Part shown: piece after piece, positions 1 to 5,497 of the stretch | Position numbering within the stretch: the first letter of the stretch is position 1 | Layout: each line of letters starts with the position of its first letter | NCBI GenBank assembly: GCA_041595375.1 | Contig: JBFHKL010000275.1 | Coordinates: 1-5,497 of the forward strand | Direction: 5' to 3' | Source: Saccharicrinis sp041595375 | GTDB taxonomy: Bacteria > Bacteroidota > Bacteroidia > Bacteroidales > Marinilabiliaceae | DNA: 5,497 bases | Position numbers and translations under genes: made by a program | Notes under the pieces: generated by a model | Seen by the model: only the letters and a program-made list of their open reading frames with translations | Told to the model about the DNA's origin: nothing | Databases searched by the model: none

Positions 1-1
1 G

Positions 2-412
2 TTTTACGAGAAAGAGACGCCTAAAACAGTTGAAAACTTTGTGAAATTGGCAAAGGAAGGATTTTATAACGGTCTGGCTTTCCATCGTGTAATTCCTGAC
101 TTTGTGATTCAAGGGGGGTGCCCTTTCTCTAAGGATATGAGTAATCCAAGAGTAGGTACAGGAGGTCCTGGTTATCATATCGATTGTGAAACAAATGCTG
201 ATAGACAATATCACGACAGAGGCGTATTGTCAATGGCTCATGCCGGTAAAAATACCGGAGGTTCTCAGTTTTTTATTTGCCATAGCCGCAATAATACGGC
301 TCACCTGGATGGTGCACATACCTGTTTTGGTGTTGTATACGAAGGTTTGGATGTGATTGATGAGATTGAGGCAGGTGATAGCATTGAAAAAATAACTATA
401 ATAGAAGATTAA
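2..412 (+). CDS. Cyclophilin-type peptidyl-prolyl cis-trans isomerase, 5' end missing
   Basis: This is the C-terminal 136 residues of a cyclophilin, which catalyses cis-trans isomerisation of X-Pro bonds during protein folding. The frame is open to the left edge (FYEKETPKTVENFV is in frame before the GTG at 41), so the GTG is internal and the true start lies outside the window. Seen directly: the family signature FHRVIPDFVIQGG with the catalytic Arg of FHR, then SMAHAGKNTGGSQFFI carrying the active-site Gln and Phe, then HLDGAHTCFG. The position equal to Trp121 of human cyclophilin A is His, as is common in bacterial cyclophilins that bind cyclosporin poorly. No signal peptide can be judged because the N terminus is absent. 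The gene ends with TAA 19 bases before the next start, so the two are probably co-transcribed. The family call is secure; the cellular compartment is not. Confidence 0.96.
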   Translation, partial: FYEKETPKTVENFVKLAKEGFYNGLAFHRVIPDFVIQGGCPFSKDMSNPRVGTGGPGYHIDCETNADRQYHDRGVLSMAHAGKNTGGSQFFICHSRNNTAHLDGAHTCFGVVYEGLDVIDEIEAGDSIEKITIIED

Positions 413-431
413 CCATTTACAAGCGAGTGAT

Positions 432-806
432 ATGAATTTTGAATTAACAGGTAATTTAATAGTTAAAGACGACGAACAAGCCATCAGTGCATCTTTCAAA
501 AAACGCGAGTTTGTTGTAGAAGTAATGAATGAGCGTAACTCTGATTGGAACGATTATATAAAATTTCAATTAACCCAAGATCGCTGTGCGCAACTTGATC
601 CATTTAATTTGGGAGAACCTATTAAAGTGTCGTTTAATATCAAAGGGCGTAAATGGGAAAAAGATGGAAAAGTAAATTATTTTTCAAACCTAGAAGCCTG
701 GAGATTAGAGAAAGTACAAGCTAGCAATGATCCTGGAACACCAGCTCCTCCTTTTACAGAGGCTGAAGTTCCACCTGCTGGAGCAAATGAAGATTTACCA
801 TTTTAA
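432..806 (+). CDS. DUF3127 family protein, OB-fold-like, with SSB-like acidic C-terminal tip
   Basis: A 124-residue cytoplasmic protein without signal peptide or membrane segment. The start (MNFELTGNLI) is typical of DUF3127 proteins, a Bacteroidota family without assigned function that I recall as OB-fold-like. Recognisable parts are a first strand (residues 3-11), a basic FKKREFVVE strand (22-30), FNIKGRKW (68-75) and YFSNLEAWRLEKV (83-95). This order of strands, with aromatic and basic residues, resembles single-stranded-DNA-binding proteins. Residues 97-118 form a Pro/Ala/Gly-rich, probably disordered linker. The last six residues are NEDLPF, close to the DDIPF/DDLPF tip by which SSB recruits replication and repair proteins. 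I infer a nucleic-acid-binding accessory role, not shown experimentally here. No Shine-Dalgarno is present, as usual in the phylum. The gene sits 19 bases after the cyclophilin gene and ends inside the stem of a strong terminator. Confidence 0.88.
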   Translation: MNFELTGNLIVKDDEQAISASFKKREFVVEVMNERNSDWNDYIKFQLTQDRCAQLDPFNLGEPIKVSFNIKGRKWEKDGKVNYFSNLEAWRLEKVQASNDPGTPAPPFTEAEVPPAGANEDLPF

Positions 807-843
807 TAAAAAAAGCCACTCTTTGAAGTGGCTTTTTTTATTA
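804..843. terminator. Bidirectional intrinsic terminator, 17-bp perfect stem
   Basis: Positions 804-820 pair perfectly with 827-843 around a 6-base loop (821-826). The GC-rich core is GCCACT/AGTGGC, flanked by seven A on the left (808-814) and seven T on the right (833-839), so it can end transcription from either side. The left arm begins with the TAA stop of the DUF3127 gene. The right arm ends with TTA, the complement of the TAA stop of the minus-strand gene remnant. The arrangement is that of a terminator shared by two convergent genes. Confidence 0.93.
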
Positions 844-1018
844 GTCATTAAATACAAACATCCCATATTCTCCGGGATCGTGTATAATAATATCACTAGC
901 AATCCCATCTTTATTGAAGAATGTAATCTCTTCGTAATAGATATTTCCTGAGCTTTTAAATCTCTAATATTTTTAAGGTTGTTGTCTTCGTAAGAAAGTC
1001 AGGATCTCCCCCTTTAAT
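841..1018 (-). pseudogene. C-terminal remnant of a convergent gene, frameshifted and lacking its 5' part
   Basis: On the minus strand a protein-like segment ends with TAA at 843-841. Reading down from 963, the final frame gives residues such as SSGNIYYEEI, TFFNKDGIAS, DIIIHDPGEYGMFVFND. It is closed upstream by TAG at 966-964 and has no start codon except an internal ATG near the end. In the neighbouring frame, 1018-959 encodes GGDPDFLTKTTTLKILEI and then meets TAA at 958-956. Removing one base near 958, in an A/T run, would join the two into about 58 continuous residues. Upstream of 1018 a stop follows and no further coding is visible, so the 5' part is lost. I do not recognise the family. 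Protein-like composition, a single repairable frameshift and a stop codon embedded in the shared terminator together argue that it was once a real gene. Confidence 0.6.
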
Positions 1019-1034
1019 TTAAGTATACAAATAT

Positions 1035-1054
1035 ATTATTATTATTATTATTAT
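1035..1054. repeat. (ATT)n trinucleotide tract
   Basis: Six full ATT units plus a partial one run directly up to the CGCGCAG that opens the GC-richer island. On the minus strand the tract reads (TAA)n and introduces stops in one frame. It separates the gene remnant from the island, as expected at an insertion boundary or slippage site. Confidence 0.85.
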
Positions 1055-1529
1055 CGCGCAGTTTGTATTCGTTGTGGGTTCTTATCATAGCCTAGCCTTG
1101 GTGTAGAGTCTTGGGCTGTTGTTGCCAGTCTGTTTTTGTTAATTTTAATTCCGTAATTGAAAATATGTAGGAGTTAATTTTAATAGTTAAGTTATATGCA
1201 GCGCAAATAGAATTACAGACTTGTTTATGTATTTTAAATCATAGTCTTTGATAGAAATTAATAGGGGTGTTGATATCCGGAGTGGGGGTATGAATGAGTA
1301 GTTGTATAAACTTTTATTTTACTTGAATTAGCTAATGTGATTGTTGTATATTTTAGTTTAGTTAATTTTAAAATTGATTGAACATTTTTCGTTGTTTTTT
1401 GTGTTATCTTACAGCAAGTTTTTGTTATGAAAGATTAGTTTTTATTGCTTAAATTTGTTTTGAAAATAGAGATGTGATTGTAATTAATATAGAGGTGTTG
1501 AATTTTAATTAATAGTGAAATTGCGCGAT
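1053..1529. repeat. Inverted 12-mer pair, possible ends of a small degenerate element
   Basis: ATCGCGCAGTTT at 1053-1064 is the reverse complement, with one mismatch, of AAATTGCGCGAT at 1518-1529. The shared TGCGCGAT core is notable because the surrounding DNA is very poor in GC. The pair encloses 477 bp containing the GC-richer island and no gene. It may mark a non-autonomous mobile element or a dispersed repeat that replaced the 5' part of the convergent gene. I see no clear target-site duplication, so this is tentative. Confidence 0.3.
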
Positions 1530-1630
1530 TTTAGTAATGAATTGAAGTTTGCTTTAAAGATTTACTAAAAAAACGTTATTAAAATAAGGTTAAAATTCTA
1601 TTTAAATGAAGAAAAATATCTTTAATTAAT

Positions 1631-1651
1631 TATTTTTGCTCATCTTATAAT
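1631..1651 (+). promoter_or_regulatory. Candidate promoter elements for the large gene
   Basis: TATTTTTG at 1631-1638 matches the Bacteroidota -7 consensus TAnnTTTG and lies about 35-40 bases before the start. However, no TTG is present at the usual -33 distance. A TATAAT sequence at 1646-1651 also lies close by. In DNA this AT-rich either match could be chance, so the exact promoter is uncertain. Confidence 0.25.
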
Positions 1652-1672
1652 ATGGAAGATTCATAAAACCGA

Positions 1673-4600
1673 ATGATAATGAAAGAGGAAGTATTCAACT
1701 TAAAACCAACCAAGAAGGATCGTAAGGATATGATCCAGTACATCAACCTTCAATTGGCTGCTCTTGGACAACCTTTGTTTCAGGATGAAACAGATGCTCA
1801 TAAGAAGCTTTCTAATGCTAAGTTTTTAGAATTAACGGAGGGTTTAATTAGCAGCTTTAGAGAAAAATCAAGATTGTTGTCTGATCACCTTTCTCCTGTT
1901 GATTCCAGGATACAAGACTTTATTGATGACTATCTTAAGGATGTAAATATCGATAAGTCGTTACGTATTCCCAACAACACACTTGTGTTGAATCAAAAAG
2001 GAATGGCAAGAGAGGTTAGTTTACCGCCAAACGGGGATACCTTTAAAAATGATTTAATAAATTCATACAGGGTAAAACAAGGTATATTAAATAACCCTGC
2101 CAATGATAAAAGGACAACTAAAGGCACTTTTCATATTGTAGCTGGTGGTTTACCTGTTCCTCTGGATAAAAAGGAGGTGCCTAAGCAGGCTTTTGCTCAT
2201 TTACTCTATGCCGCATTAAATCCTTCGGATGATTATAAAACACTGCCTTTTACAGCCAATCAGGAAAAACAAGCAAAGACAATAGTGTCATTGTTGCTTC
2301 GTCCTATTGTTTGTCCTAAGGTTGAGGGTGTTATCGAAGAAAAGAGTATGGAGATTCGTTTCTTTGCGCCTGGTTGTTTAGCAAGTAATCTTGATTTTGT
2401 GGAGAGTATTTTCGGCAATGCAGGAGATCATAATCTAGCTGAAAATGATGCAGCCTTAGATGTTGAGCACTGGACTGGAACGACCGGATGTATTATACTA
2501 GCTCCTCAAATGACTAAGCTGAAGAAGAAAGATGTGGGTCTTCCTCATATTTCAGAAGCTACAGAACGTCAGAAAAAAGATGGCATGTGCTGGGAGAATG
2601 AAGATGAATTATATAATGAGGGTGGAGCCTTTAAAATTACCTGTAGAGATGATAGGGGTGTAGTGATTACTTTGATTGCTGATAACTACTACGGATACTC
2701 CAAAAAGGAAGTGAAAACACAAATTGGATATTCGGCTAACCTGTATGGTTTAGTAGAAGAGGAGCATGCCGGTGGTGCTGTGGCTTTTCCAAGAGGTATT
2801 ATGAGCGAAAATGTGTTTGGTAAACATTTCTCAGGAAAATTTGATTATCAATACTCCTTTAAAGAGGCCATGGAGTTAATTGGTGATAAAGTGGAGATGA
2901 AATCAGAAGGTTATGCTATCGATCAAAATTATCCAAGAATCATTTATATTCCTGAACATGCGGATATTGATATACAAAAAAGTACTGTAAGTTGGGATAA
3001 TAAAGGCAGTGAATTTTCTTTAAAACTGTCTCCTGAAAAAATATATGTACATCCTTCGGGAGATAAATTTCAATTGTTAAAACACCCTGCACAACCTCTA
3101 TGGAGAATTGTGCATACCAATGCAGAAGGGATGTTTTGTCATAAGCCATGTACCGTATCCGGAGGAGGAAAATCCGAAATATCTAAATCGCTGCAGAATG
3201 CTATTAAGTACGGTAACTTTAATATTCAGAATCTTGAAAAAGATTTTAAATTGGCGGATGAAATTATTGATAAGGATTATTCTACCAGATGGAAGAATAT
3301 ACGCCCTAATGCAGGCACTTCCCGTTCTTTCTTAAGCCCGGAACGAACATTGGGATCTGCGGTTAAGTTATTAACTCCATCAGAACAATATAGCGATGAG
3401 TATAACAAGTTTTTAGAAGATATGCCAGAACATATCCGTACACTTGTTTTATTCGTTAAGCGTTTATATCGAAATGATACCGAGAAAGGCAACTGGAAAG
3501 ATTACATGACCGTTGAAATTGTAAACGGCCGTGCAGGTACAACTTTAATGTATAAAAATCATCCCGTAATTGGTAGTTATGTGCGTATTGGTTTTAGTAA
3601 AGATGGAAATTGGTTAGTGCATAAATTGCGTTCTGATTTTGTGCCAAGTCATAAAATCCAAATGGAGGATGATATTACAGCTTCTATTACTATTCCGGCA
3701 TCAAGAATTGCGCATCTGAATAAAGAGTATGCTAATCAAAGTGTAAAGGTCACTAAGAACTGTGAAAGCCACTTGTTTCAACGACCAGATGAAGCAGTGA
3801 TTAGAGGGTATGATATTGATGCAGAATCTGATATTGTTCAGGATAATACCTTCCTAACAAACTATGAGCCTATGAGAAAGGCTGATGCAGTGGAGTTGGT
3901 AGAAGATGCGATTATTTTTGATAAATATACTCAGCCGGTAAAAGACCTTATTTTGAAAGTGGCAGAGAGTGATAAAGATGGATATTTTGTAACGCCTTCA
4001 CATACGCGTGTTGTTGCCGATGGTCCTACTAAAAACCCTCGTTACCTGCAGAAAAATATTTATGCTGTAGAAACAGAAGATAGTTATCTGGCCGATGTGG
4101 GTGTGCGTTTACGCAGAAGAATAAAAAAAGATGAGCCTGTAATTTTTACTGTAAATGCAGTTCTACCGGGACGTAGAAATAATCCTGCAGATAAGAAAAA
4201 TGGTATTCGCTCATTGAGTGTATATAATCCTATTCATTATCAGGAATTGCCTGAATTATTTATGGATTTCATTTGTAGCTTAACTGGTAAATCACCATCA
4301 ACACATGGTGCAGGAACTGAAGGCGCTTTAACTAAGGGTCCTTTTAATATGTTGGCTCCAACATCCGATTTGAATAATGCACTTCTTTCTTATATTCTGA
4401 CAGAATATCAAGGATTTAGTTCTGCAGCAGGTTATGTGGGTAATAGTCGTTTTGATCATGATATTAGTTTGTTGATTCCTGAGATATGGGCTCGTTTGGT
4501 TCCTGAAGATAGAGATCCTAAGTTGTTAATCGAAACAGGATGTCTTGAAAAACTGGAGGACTTTGAGTACGAAGGGAAAAAAGTATTGGCCAGCCGCCTT

Positions 4601-5146
4601 GGATATCGTATTACCGAAAACTTTGCCTTTAGGTGTATGAACCGTTTGTTTGATGAACCAAAGGCCGTGTTTAATGAAGAAATGCTTAAGCCTGAAATCC
4701 AGGGAATGGAAGATTTTGTAGATGGTATTCATAATATTGTTGAGGCTCAAAGAAAAGTGGCTCTTTGCTACTTCGAAGATGGAAGTGTTGAGGCTGCTAT
4801 TCCACCATTAAAAATTCTTTTAAGCATGATGGCTTATGGAGAATATGAAGGAAAGGATATGAGCGATCCGGAACTACGTAAATATTTTGAGCGTGATTAT
4901 GTTGTTGAAAGTGATTGGTATAAAGAGAGACTTAAGCTAAAACAAGCCAAGGAACTTGAGTTTACTCATAAACAATTAGCTGATCTTGAAGATTTTGCCC
5001 GTAAGCCGGAAAATAGTTTGCTTGTTGAGCAAATGAATATTAGCAATAGAATTGGTATTGCTAAAAAAAGACTTGACTATGTAAAATCGGAGCATTATAT
5101 TGCTGATTTAGTTGGTACTATTGGTGCTGACCCTTTGTATCGATAA
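1673..5146 (+). CDS. Probable PPi-type phosphoenolpyruvate carboxykinase (EC 4.1.1.38)
   Basis: A 1157-residue soluble protein without signal peptide. I assign it to the pyrophosphate-dependent PEPCK family, known from Entamoeba and Propionibacterium at about 1100-1150 residues, which converts oxaloacetate + PPi to PEP + CO2 + Pi reversibly. Seen: DKRTTKG (145-151), a plausible substrate-Arg region, and DNYYGYSKKE (337-346) followed by EEEHAGGA, with Lys344/Lys345 and His365. The 20-residue Lys345-His365 spacing equals that of the metal ligands Lys244 and His264 in GTP-PEPCK. SGGGKS (496-501) sits where PEPCKs have their P-loop. Asp524 is one candidate metal Asp. Also conserved-looking are NGRAGTT (618-624), HTRVVADGPTKNPR (777-790) and STHGAGTEGALTKGPFN (876-892). 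The C terminus (1083-1157) is charged and helical. The window shows ATG at 1673 and again at 1679; the second (MKEEVF) is equally possible. The gene stands alone, with its own terminator. By-eye family assignment; the PEPCK relation is firmer than the PPi specificity. Confidence 0.8.
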   Translation: MIMKEEVFNLKPTKKDRKDMIQYINLQLAALGQPLFQDETDAHKKLSNAKFLELTEGLISSFREKSRLLSDHLSPVDSRIQDFIDDYLKDVNIDKSLRIPNNTLVLNQKGMAREVSLPPNGDTFKNDLINSYRVKQGILNNPANDKRTTKGTFHIVAGGLPVPLDKKEVPKQAFAHLLYAALNPSDDYKTLPFTANQEKQAKTIVSLLLRPIVCPKVEGVIEEKSMEIRFFAPGCLASNLDFVESIFGNAGDHNLAENDAALDVEHWTGTTGCIILAPQMTKLKKKDVGLPHISEATERQKKDGMCWENEDELYNEGGAFKITCRDDRGVVITLIADNYYGYSKKEVKTQIGYSANLYGLVEEEHAGGAVAFPRGIMSENVFGKHFSGKFDYQYSFKEAMELIGDKVEMKSEGYAIDQNYPRIIYIPEHADIDIQKSTVSWDNKGSEFSLKLSPEKIYVHPSGDKFQLLKHPAQPLWRIVHTNAEGMFCHKPCTVSGGGKSEISKSLQNAIKYGNFNIQNLEKDFKLADEIIDKDYSTRWKNIRPNAGTSRSFLSPERTLGSAVKLLTPSEQYSDEYNKFLEDMPEHIRTLVLFVKRLYRNDTEKGNWKDYMTVEIVNGRAGTTLMYKNHPVIGSYVRIGFSKDGNWLVHKLRSDFVPSHKIQMEDDITASITIPASRIAHLNKEYANQSVKVTKNCESHLFQRPDEAVIRGYDIDAESDIVQDNTFLTNYEPMRKADAVELVEDAIIFDKYTQPVKDLILKVAESDKDGYFVTPSHTRVVADGPTKNPRYLQKNIYAVETEDSYLADVGVRLRRRIKKDEPVIFTVNAVLPGRRNNPADKKNGIRSLSVYNPIHYQELPELFMDFICSLTGKSPSTHGAGTEGALTKGPFNMLAPTSDLNNALLSYILTEYQGFSSAAGYVGNSRFDHDISLLIPEIWARLVPEDRDPKLLIETGCLEKLEDFEYEGKKVLASRLGYRITENFAFRCMNRLFDEPKAVFNEEMLKPEIQGMEDFVDGIHNIVEAQRKVALCYFEDGSVEAAIPPLKILLSMMAYGEYEGKDMSDPELRKYFERDYVVESDWYKERLKLKQAKELEFTHKQLADLEDFARKPENSLLVEQMNISNRIGIAKKRLDYVKSEHYIADLVGTIGADPLYR

Positions 5147-5170
5147 AATTCTGATTGTATTTGATAAATG

Positions 5171-5200
5171 AAGGGCTTCCTAATAGGTAGCCCTTTTTTT
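5171..5200 (+). terminator. Intrinsic terminator after the PEPCK gene
   Basis: AAGGGCT (5171-5177) pairs with AGCCCTT (5189-5195). After one T-T mismatch, CCT (5179-5181) pairs with AGG (5185-5187) around a 3-base loop. The hairpin runs into seven T at 5194-5200. It starts 25 bases after the stop codon, which fits a single-gene transcript. Confidence 0.92.
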
Positions 5201-5378
5201 GCGTATTATCTGTTTTAGGCACAGATTTTTTATTGCAATAGCAGGGTACTTTTAACTTAATTAAATTTTTTTTTAAAAAAAGTATTTTTATCGTATTTTA
5301 TTTTATTGATATCGTTATTTTTACACTAACAAGGAGACGAAAAGTATATTATTTGCATTTCGATTTAATTCTTTATTA
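5201..5378. other. AT-rich spacer without a gene
   Basis: No coding frame with a start codon is visible. The stretch includes nine T followed by seven A (5266-5281) and an imperfect direct repeat (TATCGTATTTTA near 5290, TATCGTTATTTTTA near 5310). An AAGGAG at 5331-5336 looks like a ribosome binding site but has no start codon at a suitable distance. Confidence 0.6.
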
Positions 5379-5414
5379 AAAAATTTAATAACTATTGTAA
5401 GTTATTAAATTTTT
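5379..5414. promoter_or_regulatory. 15-bp perfect inverted repeat, candidate operator
   Basis: Positions 5379-5393 (ending TTTAATAACT) are the exact reverse complement of 5400-5414 (beginning AGTTATTAAA), with a 6-base centre ATTGTA. The TTG of a candidate -33 element (5395-5397) lies in this centre and the -7 element starts six bases after the right arm. A regulator bound here would cover the promoter of the gene starting at 5459. Because the arms hold only one G:C pair each, a terminator is less likely than a dimeric protein-binding site. Confidence 0.55.
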
Positions 5415-5427
5415 ATTTCTATTTTTG
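5395..5427 (+). promoter_or_regulatory. Bacteroidota-type promoter for the gene at the right edge
   Basis: TTG at 5395-5397 and TATTTTTG at 5420-5427 fit the -33 and -7 elements (TTG and TAnnTTTG) with a 22-base spacer, inside the range reported for this phylum. Transcription would begin near 5434, leaving a leader of about 25 bases before the ATG at 5459. Confidence 0.5.
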
Positions 5428-5458
5428 TATTTATAAAATTTAATGAACACTTTCACTT

Positions 5459-5497
5459 ATGAACTATTGGGATCCAGAATTAAGTAAATCCATTACA
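5459..5497 (+). CDS. N-terminal 13 codons of an unidentified gene, cut by the window end
   Basis: The frame opens with ATG and reads MNYWDPELSKSIT to the window edge without a stop. An in-frame TGA at 5444-5446 shows that no longer start is possible. There is no Shine-Dalgarno, in keeping with the other genes. A consensus-type promoter and a palindromic candidate operator lie directly upstream, which supports a real gene under its own control. The earlier ATG at 5443 is in another frame that stops after 14 codons. Thirteen residues are too few to name a family. Confidence 0.5.
   Translation, partial: MNYWDPELSKSIT

Larger units (their letters stand above)
1019..1672. other. Long gene-free spacer with decayed or mobile-element-like DNA
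   Basis: I find no intact gene here on either strand. The stretch holds an (ATT)n tract (1035-1054) and a segment of about 50% GC (1055-1132) in surroundings that are far more AT-rich. Variants of GTTAATTTTAA occur at 1138, 1173, 1361 and 1497 (the last with one extra base), and two inverted 12-mers lie at 1053-1064 and 1518-1529. The last 140 bases before the large gene are AT-rich and presumably carry its promoter. An open minus-strand frame of about 40 codons (1173-1051) covers the island but has no good start and no recognisable family. Confidence 0.6.

Noticed and set aside
230..499. Minus-strand open frame of 89 codons across the cyclophilin and DUF3127 genes
   Set aside because: It lies antisense to two well-supported genes and its product has no recognisable features.
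727..951. Plus-strand open frame overlapping the end of the DUF3127 gene and the terminator
   Set aside because: It crosses a strong terminator, its first part is a shifted reading of the DUF3127 linker, and its second part is antisense to the protein-like remnant.
1080..1205. Possible integron attC site in the GC-richer island and its flank
   Set aside because: An ACTTAAC-like box is present on the minus strand, but no partner GTTRRRY box lies at a suitable distance and no paired inner arms are visible.
1612..1637. AAAAATA/TATTTTT inverted repeat before the large gene
   Set aside because: Seven A:T pairs with a 12-base gap are expected by chance in this composition.
2940..4750. Several open frames of about 70 codons inside the large gene on both strands
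   Set aside because: All overlap the strongly supported 1157-codon gene and look like chance open frames.
5310..5405. Open frame with hydrophobic residues preceded by AAGGAG
   Set aside because: There is no ATG, GTG or TTG start at a usable distance and the frame runs through the candidate operator; AT-rich DNA readily yields hydrophobic codons.
5443..5487. ATG opening a 14-codon frame
   Set aside because: It stops quickly, while the ATG at 5459 in another frame stays open to the window end.

Overview
The window looks like chromosomal DNA from a member of the Bacteroidota, possibly a marine or fermentative lineage, although the exact group cannot be read from the sequence. The reasons are AT-rich spacers, start codons without Shine-Dalgarno sites, TAnnTTTG-type -7 promoter elements, and a DUF3127-type protein, a family I associate with Bacteroidota. 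I see no rRNA, tRNA, CRISPR array or complete insertion sequence.

Left part (1-843): the 3' end of a cyclophilin-type peptidyl-prolyl isomerase gene is followed after 19 bases by a small DUF3127 gene. The small protein has an OB-fold-like body, a Pro/Ala linker and an acidic NEDLPF tail resembling the C-terminal tip of single-stranded-DNA-binding protein. The pair ends at a 17-bp perfect hairpin that also holds the stop codon of a decayed convergent gene on the minus strand.

Middle (841-1672): about 830 bases without an intact gene. It holds the frameshifted C-terminal remnant of the convergent gene, an (ATT)n tract, an island of about 50% GC in otherwise very AT-rich DNA, and a pair of inverted 12-mers 477 bp apart. 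Together these suggest past insertion and decay.

Right part (1673-5200): one large gene of 1157 codons, flanked by long spacers and its own terminator. By length and by PEPCK-like active-site spacing (Lys-Lys, then His 20 residues later, then an SGGGKS P-loop) I read it as a pyrophosphate-dependent phosphoenolpyruvate carboxykinase. This enzyme interconverts PEP and oxaloacetate using Pi/PPi instead of nucleotides.

End (5201-5497): an AT-rich spacer with a 15-bp perfect inverted repeat whose loop contains the -33 element of a good Bacteroidota promoter. The first 13 codons of another gene follow. This looks like an operator-controlled promoter. The genes do not form one obvious pathway. The best candidates for under-described biology are the SSB-like tail on the DUF3127 protein, the PPi-PEPCK, and the palindromic promoter.
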